Positions 23,682 to 38,383 of a DNA stretch of 64,000 nucleotides are shown here, piece by piece. Each line of letters starts with the position of its first letter. Position 1 is the first letter of the stretch. Both the position numbers and the translations under genes were made by a program. The stretch spans positions 992,001 to 1,056,000 of the forward strand of contig SRSI01000044.1 in the NCBI GenBank assembly GCA_005656395.1. Reading direction: 5' to 3'. The notes under the pieces are model-generated. The model searched no databases. It was given only the letters and a program-made list of their open reading frames with translations, and was not told the origin of the DNA. This stretch comes from Strongyloides papillosus (Eukaryota; Nematoda; Chromadorea; Rhabditida; Strongyloididae).

Positions 23682-26096
23682 TTAAAGACGATCAATATAT
23701 GGTCTTTTTATTGTTTTAAATTGAATAAATAAAACAATATTTCTTATCCAACATAATTCATTTCTTTGGTTAGTCGACAAGATTTACCATTAAGAAGATG
23801 AATTACCTCTTTCGCATTAATTCTTTTTAATTGTATTAAAATTTCTGCGAATTATTTTAAAATTACATAAAATCGATATCATAATATTTTGATGCTTAAT
23901 CTCTTTAGTGACTAATTTGATTAATATATTTGTTCTACTTTTTTAATATAAATATTTTTGGAATTTGTATAGAAAGTTTATCATTTTTATTTTATCTGCA
24001 ATACAATTTGAATGATAAATTATATATATTTGCTAATATTGTACAGCATTTTTTTCATTACTATGCAATCGTATATAGATATTTTTCCATTAATTTGAAA
24101 AAACATTGTTATCAGTAAGTTTGCAAATAATGATATGGATAAAAATCAAATTATTAGTCATCATTCTATATTTAAATATTTTTTGTAATCAAATTGAACT
24201 TTGTTGCATTGGTAATTAATGCGTGGGCATAATAAAATGGCAAAACTTTTATGAACATTTAATTACTTTAAACAAAGACGAATAAATAATTGTTAAGGAA
24301 CAAAAGTTTCAAAGATTTTTTTTGTAAAAATAATAGTAAAATATTGGAAAATATTTAAATTTAATATACACTGTGATAATAGTAGATCCTTCAAAAATAG
24401 ATACTACTTTTAGTGCAACAATTTTAAAATGTTCACTCTTTACTTATGTGCAAAATTAATGTTACAACATATAAGTTCTTATAAGGCAAATTGGATTATA
24501 TCTTTATCAATTATTTTTTTTATGATTTTAAATCTAAGAGTTAATGTTATTCTAAACAAAACTAAAGCTAAAAGTAATATTAAACTTATTTCCACGTTTA
24601 AATTCAGACTATGAAACATTGTTAATAACTTTAACATAAGAGCTAAGTTTCCATTTCTTTAGGAACAGATAATGAATCAGCTATACAGCGTTGGATGAAA
24701 AAATTGCGAGATATGGACTTAAAGAAAGAGAAGTATTTCCTTTTAGAACGGAATCAATAAGCTTTCATCATGTTGAGAGTAAAATCTTGATTCCAGTAAT
24801 ATTATTTTTAATTGGAACGTCCATTTCTCAGAAAATTAACATTTTAAATCTTCTCAACTTTCAGAATTTATTTTTAAACAATTTTATAGTTGGCTATTCG
24901 AACAAACATTTGTGAATAAAAAGTATACAGATCATGCATCAAAAGGAAATTTCATTGGAAAATTTTTGATTCACAAAATTCCAAATTTATTAATACTTAA
25001 GTAAATAAGCACATATCAGATTAACATAAGTACATTGATTCATAATGTATTTATTTTGATTGACAACATTTATTTTAAACTAAGTAAAAGCATTTTAAGT
25101 TTATTAAAATCTATCCATTATATTTATACAAATCATGAAATAACAAAATTTTTGATGAATTAACAAGTAATAAAATATTCATTTCTTTTTAAAAACACTT
25201 ACAAAAAAGTAGTTAACTCAAATCCATTGATGTCAAAATTTTGTTTTCCCCTAAAAATAAAAAACATAACATGTACTAATTTTTAATTTCAAAAATTTAA
25301 TCATATATGCTAATTGATGTACATTAGTATTTTGCGTCTAAAAATAATATTAGATAAAAAGACATTTTTTTTCCAAAACTAAATTAACCGTTAAATTCAA
25401 TTGCATAACTAAAACATTATTAATATTAAAAAATTTTTATCCTATAATTTCACACGGTGTTTAATTTATACATTTTTAATGCTTGAATAATATTATTCCT
25501 GCAAAATACCCTTTTCCTTTAGCATTTTTTTTTCAAGCCGAACATTGTGAAACTGATACCGTGAATAAATCAAAGTTCATTATCCTTCTTAAATTTTAAT
25601 TATTGAGTGTTTTTTGGCTTATATGCTAATAAAGTATCTATAAATAATTGTTTTAAATTCCTTCACTGCAAAGATTAATTTTCTCTTAAGTATGTGTAAT
25701 TATAAATAACATAACATGCATAAAAAGATTTCTGAATTTTCAATGAAAAAATTAATTTGTTTTTATTTCTTTTGAAAAATAATTGACATATTTCCATAAC
25801 TAATTAATATTTAATAAGAACTTAAAATAAAATAAAAAACATCTAAAGACTGTAGTCTTATAAATCACAAAAAAAAAGATTACATTAAAAAAGATTTTTA
25901 TTAAAACGTTTTTCGATTAATGCAAATAATAGAAAATTAAAATTGCGTTAAGTGAAAAAATAATATAAATATCATCGTGTTATTTATTTAATACTTTTTT
26001 GATTTTGTAAATACACTAAACATTTTAAAATAATTAAAATTATTCTACTTTTATAAGCTATAAGTATTTTTATTGTTCTCCAAATAAAAATATTTC
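23682..26096. other. Intergenic spacer between the astacin-like cluster and the MAST kinase
   Basis: Convergent spacer of 2.4 kb holding two 3' ends. Between about 24430 and 25020 there are short coding-like fragments in different frames (for example one containing AIQRWMKKLRDMDLKKEK near 24680-24770). They are interrupted by stops and not recognised. They may be remnants of a decayed gene or transposon; the remainder shows nothing. Confidence 0.4.
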
Positions 26097-29000
26097 TCAG
26101 GAGTTGTCTGTGTTGTTTTTAAGAAATCTATTAACAACAAGTTTAGCTGCTGACAAACGGCGAGTTGCATTTGGAGACCTAAAATAAATAAAATTTACTA
26201 TTAATTTATTTTAATTGAAAACAAACCTTTTAATGCGGCCACTTCCTCCTTCTTGTGAGGGTGGTGAATCCTCTCTCGAGGATACCATTACCTTTGGCGT
26301 TTGTACCTGAGTTTTATGTTTGTCACGATTACCTAGTAAACTACTTATCATTGTTCTTGCTGTCGACTCCATTCTAGTGGGATGTTTTTTTGTTGATTGT
26401 TGTGGTTCCTGTTTTAAAGCTTCATTTAATGGTATATCTGGTTTTATAACCATTGGTGAAATAGACTCAACAGATGCGGAAGTTTTTACAATTGATGGAA
26501 TCTCTGACAACTTAGTAGATGTTGTTGAAAGCTTATTTTTTAATGTCGACAATCCTGTAGATTCAGCTCCTTTACGAGAGTAATCGTCATCAGGATGTAA
26601 GGTATTAGAAGGCATTTGTGATGTTGTTGTTAGGGAAACAGCATCTTGACTAGAGGCTGATCTTGGCATAAATGTCTGCTTTTGCGTTGAACTTCCTGGT
26701 ATTATATCTGTCGGTCCACGTTTACCACTTAATCTTCTTAACAATGAAGATCCTTTTCTATGCTTTTTTTCTAATTTTTGTTGTTTAGTACATTTTTTTG
26801 GAAGTCTTTTAGGTGTTTGACACTCACCCCTTTTACCGGTTCCTTCTCTTATTGATGTTTGTGACATTGGTATAACACGTAATTGGATACATGATCCTGC
26901 TGATAAAATTTTTTGAATACACTCAAAATAAGTGATATTACTAACAGATGAATTATTTATGTGAGTTATAAATTCATTTGACATTAATCCTGCCTTCTCT
27001 GCAGGTGAATTTGGTATAACAGTATTAATTAAATGCTCAATTGTAAAATAATTTGATTCACTATTCTCAAAAACTTTAACAGACTTTATGGTAAAACCAA
27101 ATCCACGTGCACCTTTATTTATAATAACAGGACGTCCTTTTCCTGCAACTGATGATATATGACTATGTGAAATATGTGGGTGGAGGAAGGTTGAGGATGG
27201 TGAACGATTAGATGCTCCTCTTTCATTAACTGTCGTTGAAGTATTTGATACATTTGGTGAATTACTGTCAAATGACGAGATACTTGATACAGAATTTGCA
27301 CCTGGCGACAATTGACCAGAGGAAACATTTAAAGATTGTGGTTGATTTGGAGAACAATTTAATGAACTTGGAATTAATACTTGTATTGATTCCTCAATAG
27401 AATCATTTTTCACTGACCCAACTAATGATTGTGGCTTTTTTGTTGTTTGAGATAACGATACCGGTGATTTTTTAATTGTAGTATTTTCTTTTGTTTTATC
27501 GTCATTAATATTTTTAACCGTTGTATAATGTTCATCTACTGGTGATAAGTCTGATTGTTGTTGCACTGAAAAACTATTAGAATCTTGTGATCCAACAGAT
27601 GAAAGATGTCCATAATTTGATATTTGTAATTTTGGAAGTGGTGATGATAATGGTGATGATTTTTTACACATCTGAGCTAAAACAGATCCTGTACTTTCAG
27701 TTAATGTAAAGTTTGAAGTATCAATACTTGAATTGGACGATGATCTTCCGGTACCTACACATCCTGTATAGTTGGTTCCACTGCTAGATGTTGAAGAATT
27801 CATATGTCTTTGGGCGGAGAATTTTTTTCTTAATACAACAGCACTTGAACTTATAACTGAATCTGGTGTATCGGAGGATAATGAAGTTTTTAATGGTTTT
27901 GATGTATTAACAATTTTATTATGTGTTTTATCACTTGGTGATGCTACCAACTTCCTATGAATATAGTTACCACTTTGTGAAGGACTATTATCTTCTTTTT
28001 TAATTATTTCAAAATCATTATTTGTTGATACATTTTTAGTCGCATTTAATTCTGATGGGAAAAATGATGTATTACACAGCTCTGAAACTGAGGAGCTAAC
28101 AATTCCTGGTAAATTAATACAATTTATTTGGTGTGGATCTATTGCACATATACTATGACGTGGTGTTGCTGTATTAAATGATAAAAACATTGGTGTTTCT
28201 TCATCACCAGAATCAGCATCGTGGTTATATCTATCGGATCTTGTATCAAAATAACTTGTATCATCTTCACCCCTAAGTTTTGGTATGAATTCTGCTTTTT
28301 GTCTTAGTAATGAATTAAAATCAAGTGTTTTAAAGAATGGATGTGAAGAAACTTGGACAGCTCCACCGAATGTTCCAAGCCTTTCATCGGGATTCTTTTC
28401 AAGAAGCATTTTAATAATGTGTTCCGCTTCTGAATCTAAAGCTTCTTCACCCTCCGGAAATTCTGGTTCGTCTCTTATTATACATGCAAAAAGATTTTCT
28501 GGTGTATCACCACAAAATGGTACAACACCAACCAAGAATTCGTATACAATTATGCCTAAAGCCCACCAATCTACTGGTTTACCATAGCCTTGACGTAAAA
28601 TAACTTCAGGTGCAATATAATCAGGTGTACCACATAATTGCATATCTTTAAACTGATGGATATCATCAACATGACTCTCTGATGCTAATGTTGTCCTATT
28701 CATTAAACCAATTTTTGATAATCCAAAATCAGTTAATTTTATATGTCCCATAGCAGTAATTAAAAGATTATCTGGTTTTAAATCACGGTGAACAATACCA
28801 TAGGAGTGTAAATATTCTATTGCAAGTACTGTTTCTGCAGAGTATAATCTTGTAAGCTCTAATGGCAATACACCAGCAATTTTTAGGAGTGAAGCACAAT
28901 CACCACCCTCAACATATTCTAATAACATACATAGATATGTCTTAGTTTCGAAACTACCAAAAAATGATACGACAAATGGATTATCAGTAAATGTTAAAAT

Positions 29001-32000
29001 GTCTCTTTCAGCATACACTTGATCAATTTGATTTCTTAAAATTAATGTTTGTTTTTTCATCTTTTTCAATGCAAATCTTTGACGGGTAATCTTATTCCTT
29101 ACCAAATAAACTGCTCCATATGCACCATTACTTATAAGTCTAACAGTTTCAAAGTCACTCTCCTGTGGTTGAACAATTTTTTGTTTTGCATCAGAAGATG
29201 ATGATGTCGATGGTACTGATGACGACTTTTCTAAATTATCAATATCTATGGAGTTAGTTTTTGAAAATCTTTCCTGAAGAGGACTTGAATTTAAACCCCT
29301 ATCCAAACCTAATTTCTCCAAAATATATTGTGGTAAATCTCGAGGTCTTTGGTTTGTCTGATACATTTGTTGTCTTACAACACCCTCTGTTTCATGCAAC
29401 AATTTATAAAAATCATCAGGATCGAATTCAAGACATTCCAGTAACCTTGCTGGTCTCGAAATAATAATTAATAATTCTTTTACAATTTTAGATAAATAAT
29501 TAAAACATTCATCACTAACTTTATGTTGTGCTTCCACAAGTAGTTCATCTAATTTACATGACATTTCTAAGAAATAATTACTTGACAATCCATCATCTTT
29601 ACTTTTTTGGTAACAATCAGAGGCAATCTCAACTATTTGGTGATGAATAAAACGTGTTGCACCATCGGAGACACAATGTAATGTATTTGTATCACAATTA
29701 ATTGACTCTGCTCCACTAACAATGACAGATCTCCTATTTGAAATAACTGAATTTATTGAAGATGAATGTGATGTATTGAGACTTTGTACGTTAAATGATT
29801 TACATGTATTAGTTGATACATCTGACTGAATAGGTTCATTTATAGTAACAGAATTTCTACTACCACTAGTAGATTGACTTGTTGCCTTACCAGGTGATGT
29901 CTCTAATGATGTTAAATCAATAGTTGTACTTATTCCTGATAATGGTATATTTTCTGTTATAAATTGTCTTAACAACTCTTCCATATATCTTTTAGCTTTA
30001 GGAAATCTTTCTTTAAATACCGTTGACATTAATGGAACTTCGTATACATTATCATTTATGAAACATACTGGACTGCAAAGACTACGAGAACGAGGCCTAA
30101 AAAAGCTTTTATGTAACTCATCATTAGTTTGTTCCTCAATACAATATTGTTTATCTTTGTCAATCCTCATATCATTAAATAATTCATTTACATGTTCTTG
30201 AGATGAATATTGACTTGAAAGTGCTGAACTACTTCCTGGAGTACCGTATCCAGAAGTGGATGGTAGTGATGCAACGGACCAACGACGATGTTCGGCAATA
30301 TTAACATGTGGTGGGAGACTCGGATTATTATATTTTGTGACGGGATATTTTGCTATTGACGGATTTATATGATTTCTTATTGATTCTCTCCCAACAGCAT
30401 TACGAAATTTGATACGATTAACTGGACTTTTACATCTAGCAATTTGTACTATATTTTGTGGACCATCAATATTCTTTTTTTGTGAGATACCTTTTGATTT
30501 CATTTGTTCAGTATTTGAATTATGTTGTGAACATAAACCAACTGAACGACGTTCTTTTTTGGAACGAGATATCATTCCAGTACCACTATATGATGACATA
30601 ATACTAAGAGTAGATTTTCTCGAACCAAAACTACTTCTAGAACTTTTCGTTGAGTATATTGATGATAACTCTGGATCAGAATGACCAAGAGAATGGCGCA
30701 TTCTAATTAAATTTGATCTACTACTTTGTGAAACAATATGATTTCCTTCATTCAAAAAATTTGAATCATTATAATGTTGTCCCTGTAAGGAAGTAATAGA
30801 TGTAGCAGCAATAGAAGGACGTCTAGTAAATCTTTGAATAGGATTTAATATGTAATTACTTGGACCAAGTACTTGTGACCGTCCCATGATATTATCATTT
30901 GGATTTAACATTGAAAATGAGGAGTGTAATGAATTGGTATACTTTCCTTCTGTTACTGATTCAGGGCGGGACATAAATGTTTCAGAGGAATCTGAAATAT
31001 TATATTGTGAGTTTATTGATGAAGCGTTAGGATGACTTAATAAAGAATAACTATTTCCTTTACAAGGGAAAGGGGATAGCTGGTAAGTATCTCCTGGTAT
31101 ATTATTTGAAGATTCCATACTCTCATCACGACAAGGAAATTTCTGCAAATTTCCCTCTCGATAGGATGATGGATGTGAAACTAAAAAAAAATAAAAATGA
31201 TAGGTATGAATAATAAGAGAAAAAGAAACAAATATTAAATTAGTCATACTAAAAATTAAATATTTTTCATATTTAGGATATAAAAATATAACGTTCAATA
31301 TTGATAAGATAGAGTGGTTAATAACAGAAAAAAATATATTTAACAAATAATAAAAGTCAATATAATAATAATATAAATAAATAAACAAGCAATAATTACC
31401 TGAATAATGTGACTGGTATGAGGATGGAATATCGTGGTTACCACTTGACATTTGTGTAAATGTTCCAGGTGAATTTGTACTATTGTTAATAATATTTCCA
31501 GTTGTAGAAGATTGATTAATATTACTAGTAATACTATAAGATTCAGATACGTGTGAAGTTCTTGAGTTGTTTCGTGAACAGAAAGTAGGTTGATCGTTAC
31601 CCTCCATCCAAGTACAATCAAATTCACAATCAGAGATGCCACTATTTGTTATACCACTTCCAGATCCAATAGATGTAGTTCTTATAAAATTATTGTTAGA
31701 TTGAGATGACAATGATCTGACAGGTCTTGATAAGACTGGTGACAATAAAACAGATGGTGATAAACAATCACTTGTCGTAAACTATAAAATTTTAAAATAT
31801 TATTACGTGAAATTATTATATATTAATATTTTGTTACATATTAAAAGTAGGCTGTTAAAATTTTATATATATCTATATATTTAAATGTATTTTATGTCCT
31901 AAAGCAAGGGAACATTTTTAAGAGCATGTACTTTGTTTTTCAATGACTATTTTTGCATTTTAATTTCTACTATCTATCCATCACTCCAATGTCACTTATA

Positions 32001-33505
32001 GATAAAAACAAATGAAAAAGATATTTGTTAATTGGTATATTACAATATTGACAGACATAACTTTATCTACCAAATAATTTTTATTTTTTAACACCAATAA
32101 AATATAAAAATTATGAGAAAAAAAGTGGAAAAAAGAGAGAGTGATAGGAGAATGAATGTAGGAAGTATAATAAATTAAATAAAGTTATATTTCATACTTT
32201 TTAAAAGTGTATTATAAAAAATGTTCTAAAAATATAGACACATTTTTCTTTTTAAATAAATTAGGGAATGAGAAATTTGAAGAAAAATTGTAAAATATTT
32301 TTAGTTTGTATCTAAATTTTATGGGAGAATATGTCGAGAGTGTAATACTATACATAAATTTTCCTCTAAAACAACTGTTTTAAATTATGATAAATGTCAG
32401 TATAGGAACGTAAAAATTTTTAATTAATAAAATAACACATATATTACAATAATATATGATGGCATTTTTACATAATCGAAATAAATAATTCACGTTGTTT
32501 GTTATGAAAAAAAATTATGAAAAAATATATTAAGACCTTTAAATTAATAGATTTTATATAATGTACAAGAAACAATAACAAAACATGGTGCATTTTTTGG
32601 AATCAAACAAACTTTTAAGTTTATAAAGAAGGGATACGTTTTAGTTTGTATAAAAACAATGTGAGACATTACATGAAATGTTTTTGCTTTACCTATATTT
32701 TTTTTGAAAATATCTCTATTATTCTATTTTTTCTAATGCATGAATTTTATAAAAATATATCATAGTATATTTAAGAAATACAGCTTAAAATATTTTTTTC
32801 ATCGCAAAAATATTGTAAACAATAATTTTTGTTTTGTAAAAATAAAGTTATTATAGATGGTGGAAAAATCATTCCTTAAGTGGATTGAATAATACATATA
32901 TGATTTCTATTTATTAAAATAAGGTTTTATGTTAGATTATTGGTAAAACGTATAATTAAAAATTGTTATAATGTAACATGTTAAACAGTAAAACTTGCAA
33001 TTTAAAAAAATTTTTTTTTTGAAAATGAAAGAGATAAATTAATTGGAATAAATAATGAGTAAAAATAGACATTTATGAGAAGTGTTTAACCTAATACATT
33101 TAAATAAATTATTTTTATATTATACATAAAAAAATTGTCATCTTAAAAAGGCAATTAAATGTAGTAAATTTTTTTAACTCACCCCCTTAGAGTAACATTT
33201 TTATTTTTTTGCTTCATTGATAAAAATTAAAAGGAAAATACTTTAAGAAATTATATATTATATTTAAGTTATATACTTACCAGATAGTTATTTTTTGATT
33301 GCAAGATGTAATCATTTAACAAGAGAGGGCTTGGTATATGACGACGATATTGAATAGTATTATTTCCTTTAGACAAAGAACTCGATGTTGAAATAGATGT
33401 TTTAACTGATAAACCTTCTCCAAATTTATTGTATGAAGATTCTGTTTTTGCCCTAGGTCGGGTAGTAACATCCGTTGAGGGAAAATCGATAGATTGCTTT
33501 TGCAT
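26097..33505 (-). CDS. kin-4: MAST-family serine/threonine kinase with PDZ domain (kin-4-like)
   Basis: Microtubule-associated AGC-type kinase. Exons on the minus strand: 33505-33281, 31781-31400, 31180-26227 and 26178-26097; phases match and the protein is about 1880 residues. In order: a Ser-rich N-terminus; the MAST-specific helical region near residues 560-840 (RSRSLCSPVCF, PKAKRYMEELL); the kinase domain near 875-1170 with a G-loop-like SNGAYGAVYLV, ALKKMKK lysine, HRDLKPDN, DFGLSK, CGTPDYIAPE and an AGC tail; a long disordered linker; a PDZ domain near 1552-1640 (GARGFGFTIK); then a basic tail. All catalytic residues are present. The ATG at 33505 lacks a nearby acceptor signal, so an upstream exon is possible. 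The 219-base intron 31399-31181 has no stop in frame. The symbol is by family similarity to the C. elegans MAST gene. Confidence 0.93.
31782..33280 (-). other. Long first intron of the MAST kinase gene
   Basis: About 1.5 kb between the ATG exon and exon 2, with gtaagt and ttttatag ends as read on the minus strand. Very A+T-rich. I see no further exon, though an alternative first exon could hide here. Confidence 0.6.
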
Positions 33506-36500
33506 GACAGAAAAAAAATTATATTATTTTATTGTGTACTTAATAGTATTATTTACCATAAATTTGCCTTATTTTTAAAAATAAAGAACCTAATTAGAAT
33601 AACAGACATCCATCCTTTCTTGATATATAAATTAAATTCTTTATTCCCATTTATTTCTTTTCTTTATATTTAAAATTTATATATGTTTTATATATATTTA
33701 ATTCTTCGTTTTAAAACCTTCTTCTCAAAATTTTCCTTTCCTACAACTTGTACATGAAAATTAAATTATATATATTTATCCTCACTATGTTTAGATATAA
33801 TTAAAAATTTTAAAAATACTTGTTGAAATGAATATTTTCAAAATTTGATAATATAAAGTATTTATATTCAATATATCTATAAAAAAAATAAAAATTTTAA
33901 TGACAATAAAGATGTATAAAAATAGATAATAAATAATAGAATTCCCGAGAAAATATATTTCTCGATCGATGTACTTTGTTGGTTTGCAGTGGTAAATTGT
34001 CGTACCCCTTGACATTGTCAAACAGAATTTTTATTTTATTTTAATATATAGATAGAATTGTGTTGGTATATATAATGTATATGTAATAATAATAATAATA
34101 GTAAATGAGTAAAATTTTGTGAAGGTATAATACATAGAATATTGGTTCACAACGAGTAAATAGTTAAGAGATATTCAAAGTTGTAGTATATCATTAATAC
34201 TATTTTTGCCTTTTATAAATAAGTATATCTTTTAAAAAGTTTTTCTTTAGTTTATTTCTTAGAATATGGCATTAGATGATAAAATAAACTACAATTTTAT
34301 AGAAATAAAACATTTAAAACTAACAAAGATTATATATATGATATTTAACATTTTCATATAAATAATCTTTTGAAGCTAAAAAATATGCAAAAAATAAAGA
34401 TATGTTTTCGACAAAGATTTATTTATTAATCTTACATTGAGAAGGTCTTCCACATGACACAGTTTAACTAATACTTAATAATAATATAGAAATAAAGTAA
34501 AATGACTAAGATTGATATGTCCATTTTTAATGCACATAAAAGATAAAGAGTCATTAAAATAGAAATGATAAAAATTTCAATGAACATATTTTTGATTTTT
34601 GAGGAAATATATAGAAGTTTTTTATTTTCCTAACCAACAATCTTTCGTAATTTAATCTTAAAGACAAGATCTTGGTTGAAATAAATCGCATTTATTATAG
34701 AAAAATTATTAATGGTAGTCTTCAAAATAACAAGTTTTATCAGTTAACTTTATAACTGCTAAGCAGAAGCTTTATAATGTTTATATCACAAAAATAAAAA
34801 AATTTTTTCTCCCAGTCAATTTGGGTGTGATTTATGTCGAGTGACCGGTCTTATAAACTGAACAGGAAATTAAAAATTATTTCTCTATTTAACTAAAGTT
34901 TCATTGATTAAAAATTAATATTGTCATAATATTTTGTTAATTTTTTAAAATAATAATGTATACTAATATCTTTAAAGATAATTAATAGAATAAAACTACA
35001 TGTGCTCTATTAGTAGTACATTTTTGTTATAATAATAGTGTGGTAATAAGCAATCACTCTAAAATTCGTTAAATTTTTTTATTTTTATACCACTGACAAC
35101 AATTCTTTTGTTAATAAAAGTAGAATATTAAAAATAAAAAATTCAAAAAGTAACAATACATAAAAAGTAGTCATAAATATTTACACAAAGGTAGAATTTT
35201 TTTTATTTTATTCAACATTCTAAATAATATTTTTATTGTAAAATAAAAAAGTAAAAAGATACTAAATTAACAATAAAAAAATTTTTATTAGATTAAAATC
35301 AAATTTACATTTCTTTTAAAAATTCGTCAGCATTTCACTAATGTTATAAAGAAAAATTATTTTTAATATTTAGAAATTAAAAAATAATATGAAATGCATT
35401 TAATTTTGCATAAATAATATTAGTTTCATTTATGTAAACTTTAATGTTGATGGTAAGACATTTAATAAAACTTTATCAAAAGTTTTAACAAAAATAAAAA
35501 TATTGTATTTGTATGTGCGAGTTTTGAAAATTTATGCAAAACCTAATCAAATTAAACAAACAAAAATATTAAGAATGTCTGATACCATCATTACTTTGAA
35601 TGTAAATATAGATGTCTATAAAATTATACATATATAATTATTTGTATCTATACATATACGGAAATAAAATTTTAATCATCATCAGTGATCAAATTTATGG
35701 ATGTGGCAATGATATTTGCTTAACAGAACTTTTTTTAAATATAATTTGGTAGAAATACAATAAATTTATTACACTATTACAAATAATAAATATTATCATA
35801 ATCTGATATACCTGCAATATAATTATAATATGTTTTTTAGTGTTTTAATATCGTGTTTTTTTGCCGTTCAAAAAGTAAAACAAGTTATAAATAAATTTTT
35901 TTACTTTATATCACAATATTTTTTTTAAATATTAATTAAAAACAAAAATACCAAATTAAATTTCTATTAATGGAATATTTTTAAGAAATATTTTTTAAAT
36001 AGAATATATAAATTTATAAATCTCAATATTGTTTTTAATGTAATTTTTATTCCCCACTAAATTGCATTTTACAATAAAATCCATTTATAATAATTTTAAG
36101 TATTCTTAGAAAATTTCGCTGAAAATTTATTATATAAATTTAATAATAAACTTAGAGAAAGTCTTAAAATTTTTTTCAAAAATATTTCATAAAAAAAGGG
36201 ATGTTGATAAAAATAAAATCTATTCAATGGGTTGTTAAGAAGACAGTTAATTTATAATTAGAACTAAATTTATTTGGAAATTTGGAAAACTTATTTTAAA
36301 TTTCAAATATCATTAAAAATTGTTTTTATTTTTTCATATTTTTTCACTCCTTCTATTATTCATAAGAAGACTATATAAGATAATAAAAGTGGTAAGGAAA
36401 CCTTTTTAATATTATTAAACAATTTGGTATAAAAATATGTATGCATTTAAAATACCTTATCTCATAGTGTAATTTAATATTAGAATATTCCAGAACTATT

Positions 36501-37211
36501 AGTGATATCATTTAATTATTATAAAAAAGGTGTTTGGATTGTTAAAGTATTTATTTTCTCAAAAACATATATTTTTCCATAACCACTTTATCAATAATTG
36601 ATTGTCATTTACTTGGTTTTTTGAACTTTTAAGTGTGACATTTAACTGATTTAATTTATTTTAAAAACAATAAAAAAATATTAAGTAATGTTTTATTTTT
36701 TGAAAATTTCTTTAACATTCAATAGTTTAGTATGAATATTTGACAATAAGATACTTGAAACATCACGAGATAGCCAAGCCTTTTGTTTTATCATAATAAG
36801 TGTTTTTAAAGTTATATTTATATATTTTTTATCAATAATATTTTTTTTCCAGAAATCATATAATTTTAAAAATCTGTTGTTTTTTTTAATAATTCAATGA
36901 ATCTCGTAATTTTATGCGATGTTACAATGGCATTATTTTCAGAATAAATGATAATCTGAAAACTTTTGTCATCGCCGGTGTTAAATTAGATACATTTTGG
37001 AAAACATGTCAAGTTAATAACACTTAATGGTAAGTGGGTTAATAAAATTAAAAATGATATCATTTAATTTAAACACATATATCTAACGAACAAAATATCA
37101 TTATATTCACGTTTACCGGAATACAAAATAATTTTTTTTAATGTATATGTTTTTGCATATGAAAAATAGTTGGAGATTTTTAAGAAAGACATTTGAAATG
37201 ATCCTCTTTTT
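33506..37211. other. Intergenic spacer (3.7 kb) upstream of the MAST kinase
   Basis: Lies between the MAST kinase start and the 3' end of the SWEET gene, both on the minus strand. It contains a short AAT trinucleotide run near 34086-34100 and many A/T runs. No coding-like frame, RNA gene or repeat ends recognised. Confidence 0.55.
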
Positions 37212-38383
37212 TTACCTCTCTTTTTCTATAGATTCATTAATGTTAGGAAGAGATAATTGACGTTTACGTAATTGGCCCCTCTCTCTATTTTTAAAAGATA
37301 CTCCACGATCCTTATGAATTTGGGCAAACATACTTTGAGAAAATCTATTTGCGGCATCATGAATACTATCTGAGTCAGAGGAGTCTGTCTCATCAACAGC
37401 CGGATGGTAATCAAATGGATCTCTATGTTGATAATTTGCTATATCTGAGCCAATATGTGCTATCATTTCTGATGGTTTTTTTATTAATTTTGGTATTGAT
37501 TGCCTAAAACTATGGAGACGTCCCTTGATACTTCTATCAGGAATTTCCTCCTTAACATCTTCCTCTTCATGATAATTAACTATTTGTGGTTCACATTCAA
37601 TATCTGGTTTAACACGACTCCTACATGTTAACTTTTTGAATAACCATACAATTGGAATCTCTCTACCATGCTTTCGGGGTAGTACAAGGAAGATAATTAT
37701 TTGAAGTGTTGAAAGAAAACTTCCAATACCGTTAGGAACAATAATATAAAGATCTTCTTTTAATAAACCATATAAAAACCATTCTGTACTAACAGCAAAA
37801 TTAGCAATACATAATGGCAACGGTAATGTTGATGTGGCTCTTTTACGTAATACAACATGAATACCAGCTAATGGTGCTCCAAAATCCATAGCATTTAAGG
37901 TAACACATATTATACCTAATGGATGGTATACCTTATGACCAAAAAAATATACAGAAAGGACAAGTGATGCACATATCGTATAGATACCACCTAATTGAAA
38001 TGTTATCCAAAGTTTATCTTTTGTCATTACCCAGTAGAATGTTGAATAGGAAATGTAAAGAACACATTGTACCGATGTTACATAGATAACAGTTGAATCA
38101 GGCTTTAAATATCCATATGTCAACCAACATGTACCACTACAAAATAGGTAAGATATAAATATATAAATTAAAAATTAATTTAATTAGTAAAAAAAAGTGT
38201 AAATATTTAAACGTACCCTAATATACCCATTAAAAATGGTGCACCAGAAATTTCTTTAGTGTCTTTTCTTCTCCATATTTGTCTACATATAGCAGTACCA
38301 CAAAAAAATAATGCTACTGTAGTCACAAATGCTAGGAGTGATAAAAAATTTAATAATGAAAATTCATGGAAAATTTCAAACAT
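37212..38383 (-). CDS. SWEET-family sugar transporter
   Basis: Membrane sugar uniporter of the SWEET/MtN3 family. Exon 1 38383-38217 and exon 2 38136-37212, joined in phase 2 across an 80-base intron, give about 363 residues. Two MtN3-type triple-helix repeats are visible: the first starts [15 protein letters not shown] and includes the end of exon 1 ([14 protein letters not shown]); the second includes [20 protein letters not shown] and ends [16 protein letters not shown]. About seven hydrophobic segments occur in the first 225 residues, then a 135-residue charged cytoplasmic tail. The tail is long for the family. An acceptor-like ttttgag ends exactly at the ATG, suggesting a trans-spliced leader. 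Nematodes have several swt genes and I cannot say which this matches. Confidence 0.88.

Noticed and set aside
24691..24915. 74-codon frame as a real gene
   Set aside because: The neighbouring frame looks at least as coding-like and both are interrupted; no family recognised, so it is only noted as possible remnants.
31181..31399. Reading the MAST kinase as one continuous frame through this segment
   Set aside because: The segment has clean GT/AG ends, is far more A+T-rich than its flanks and would insert a hydrophobic block in a Ser-rich disordered region.
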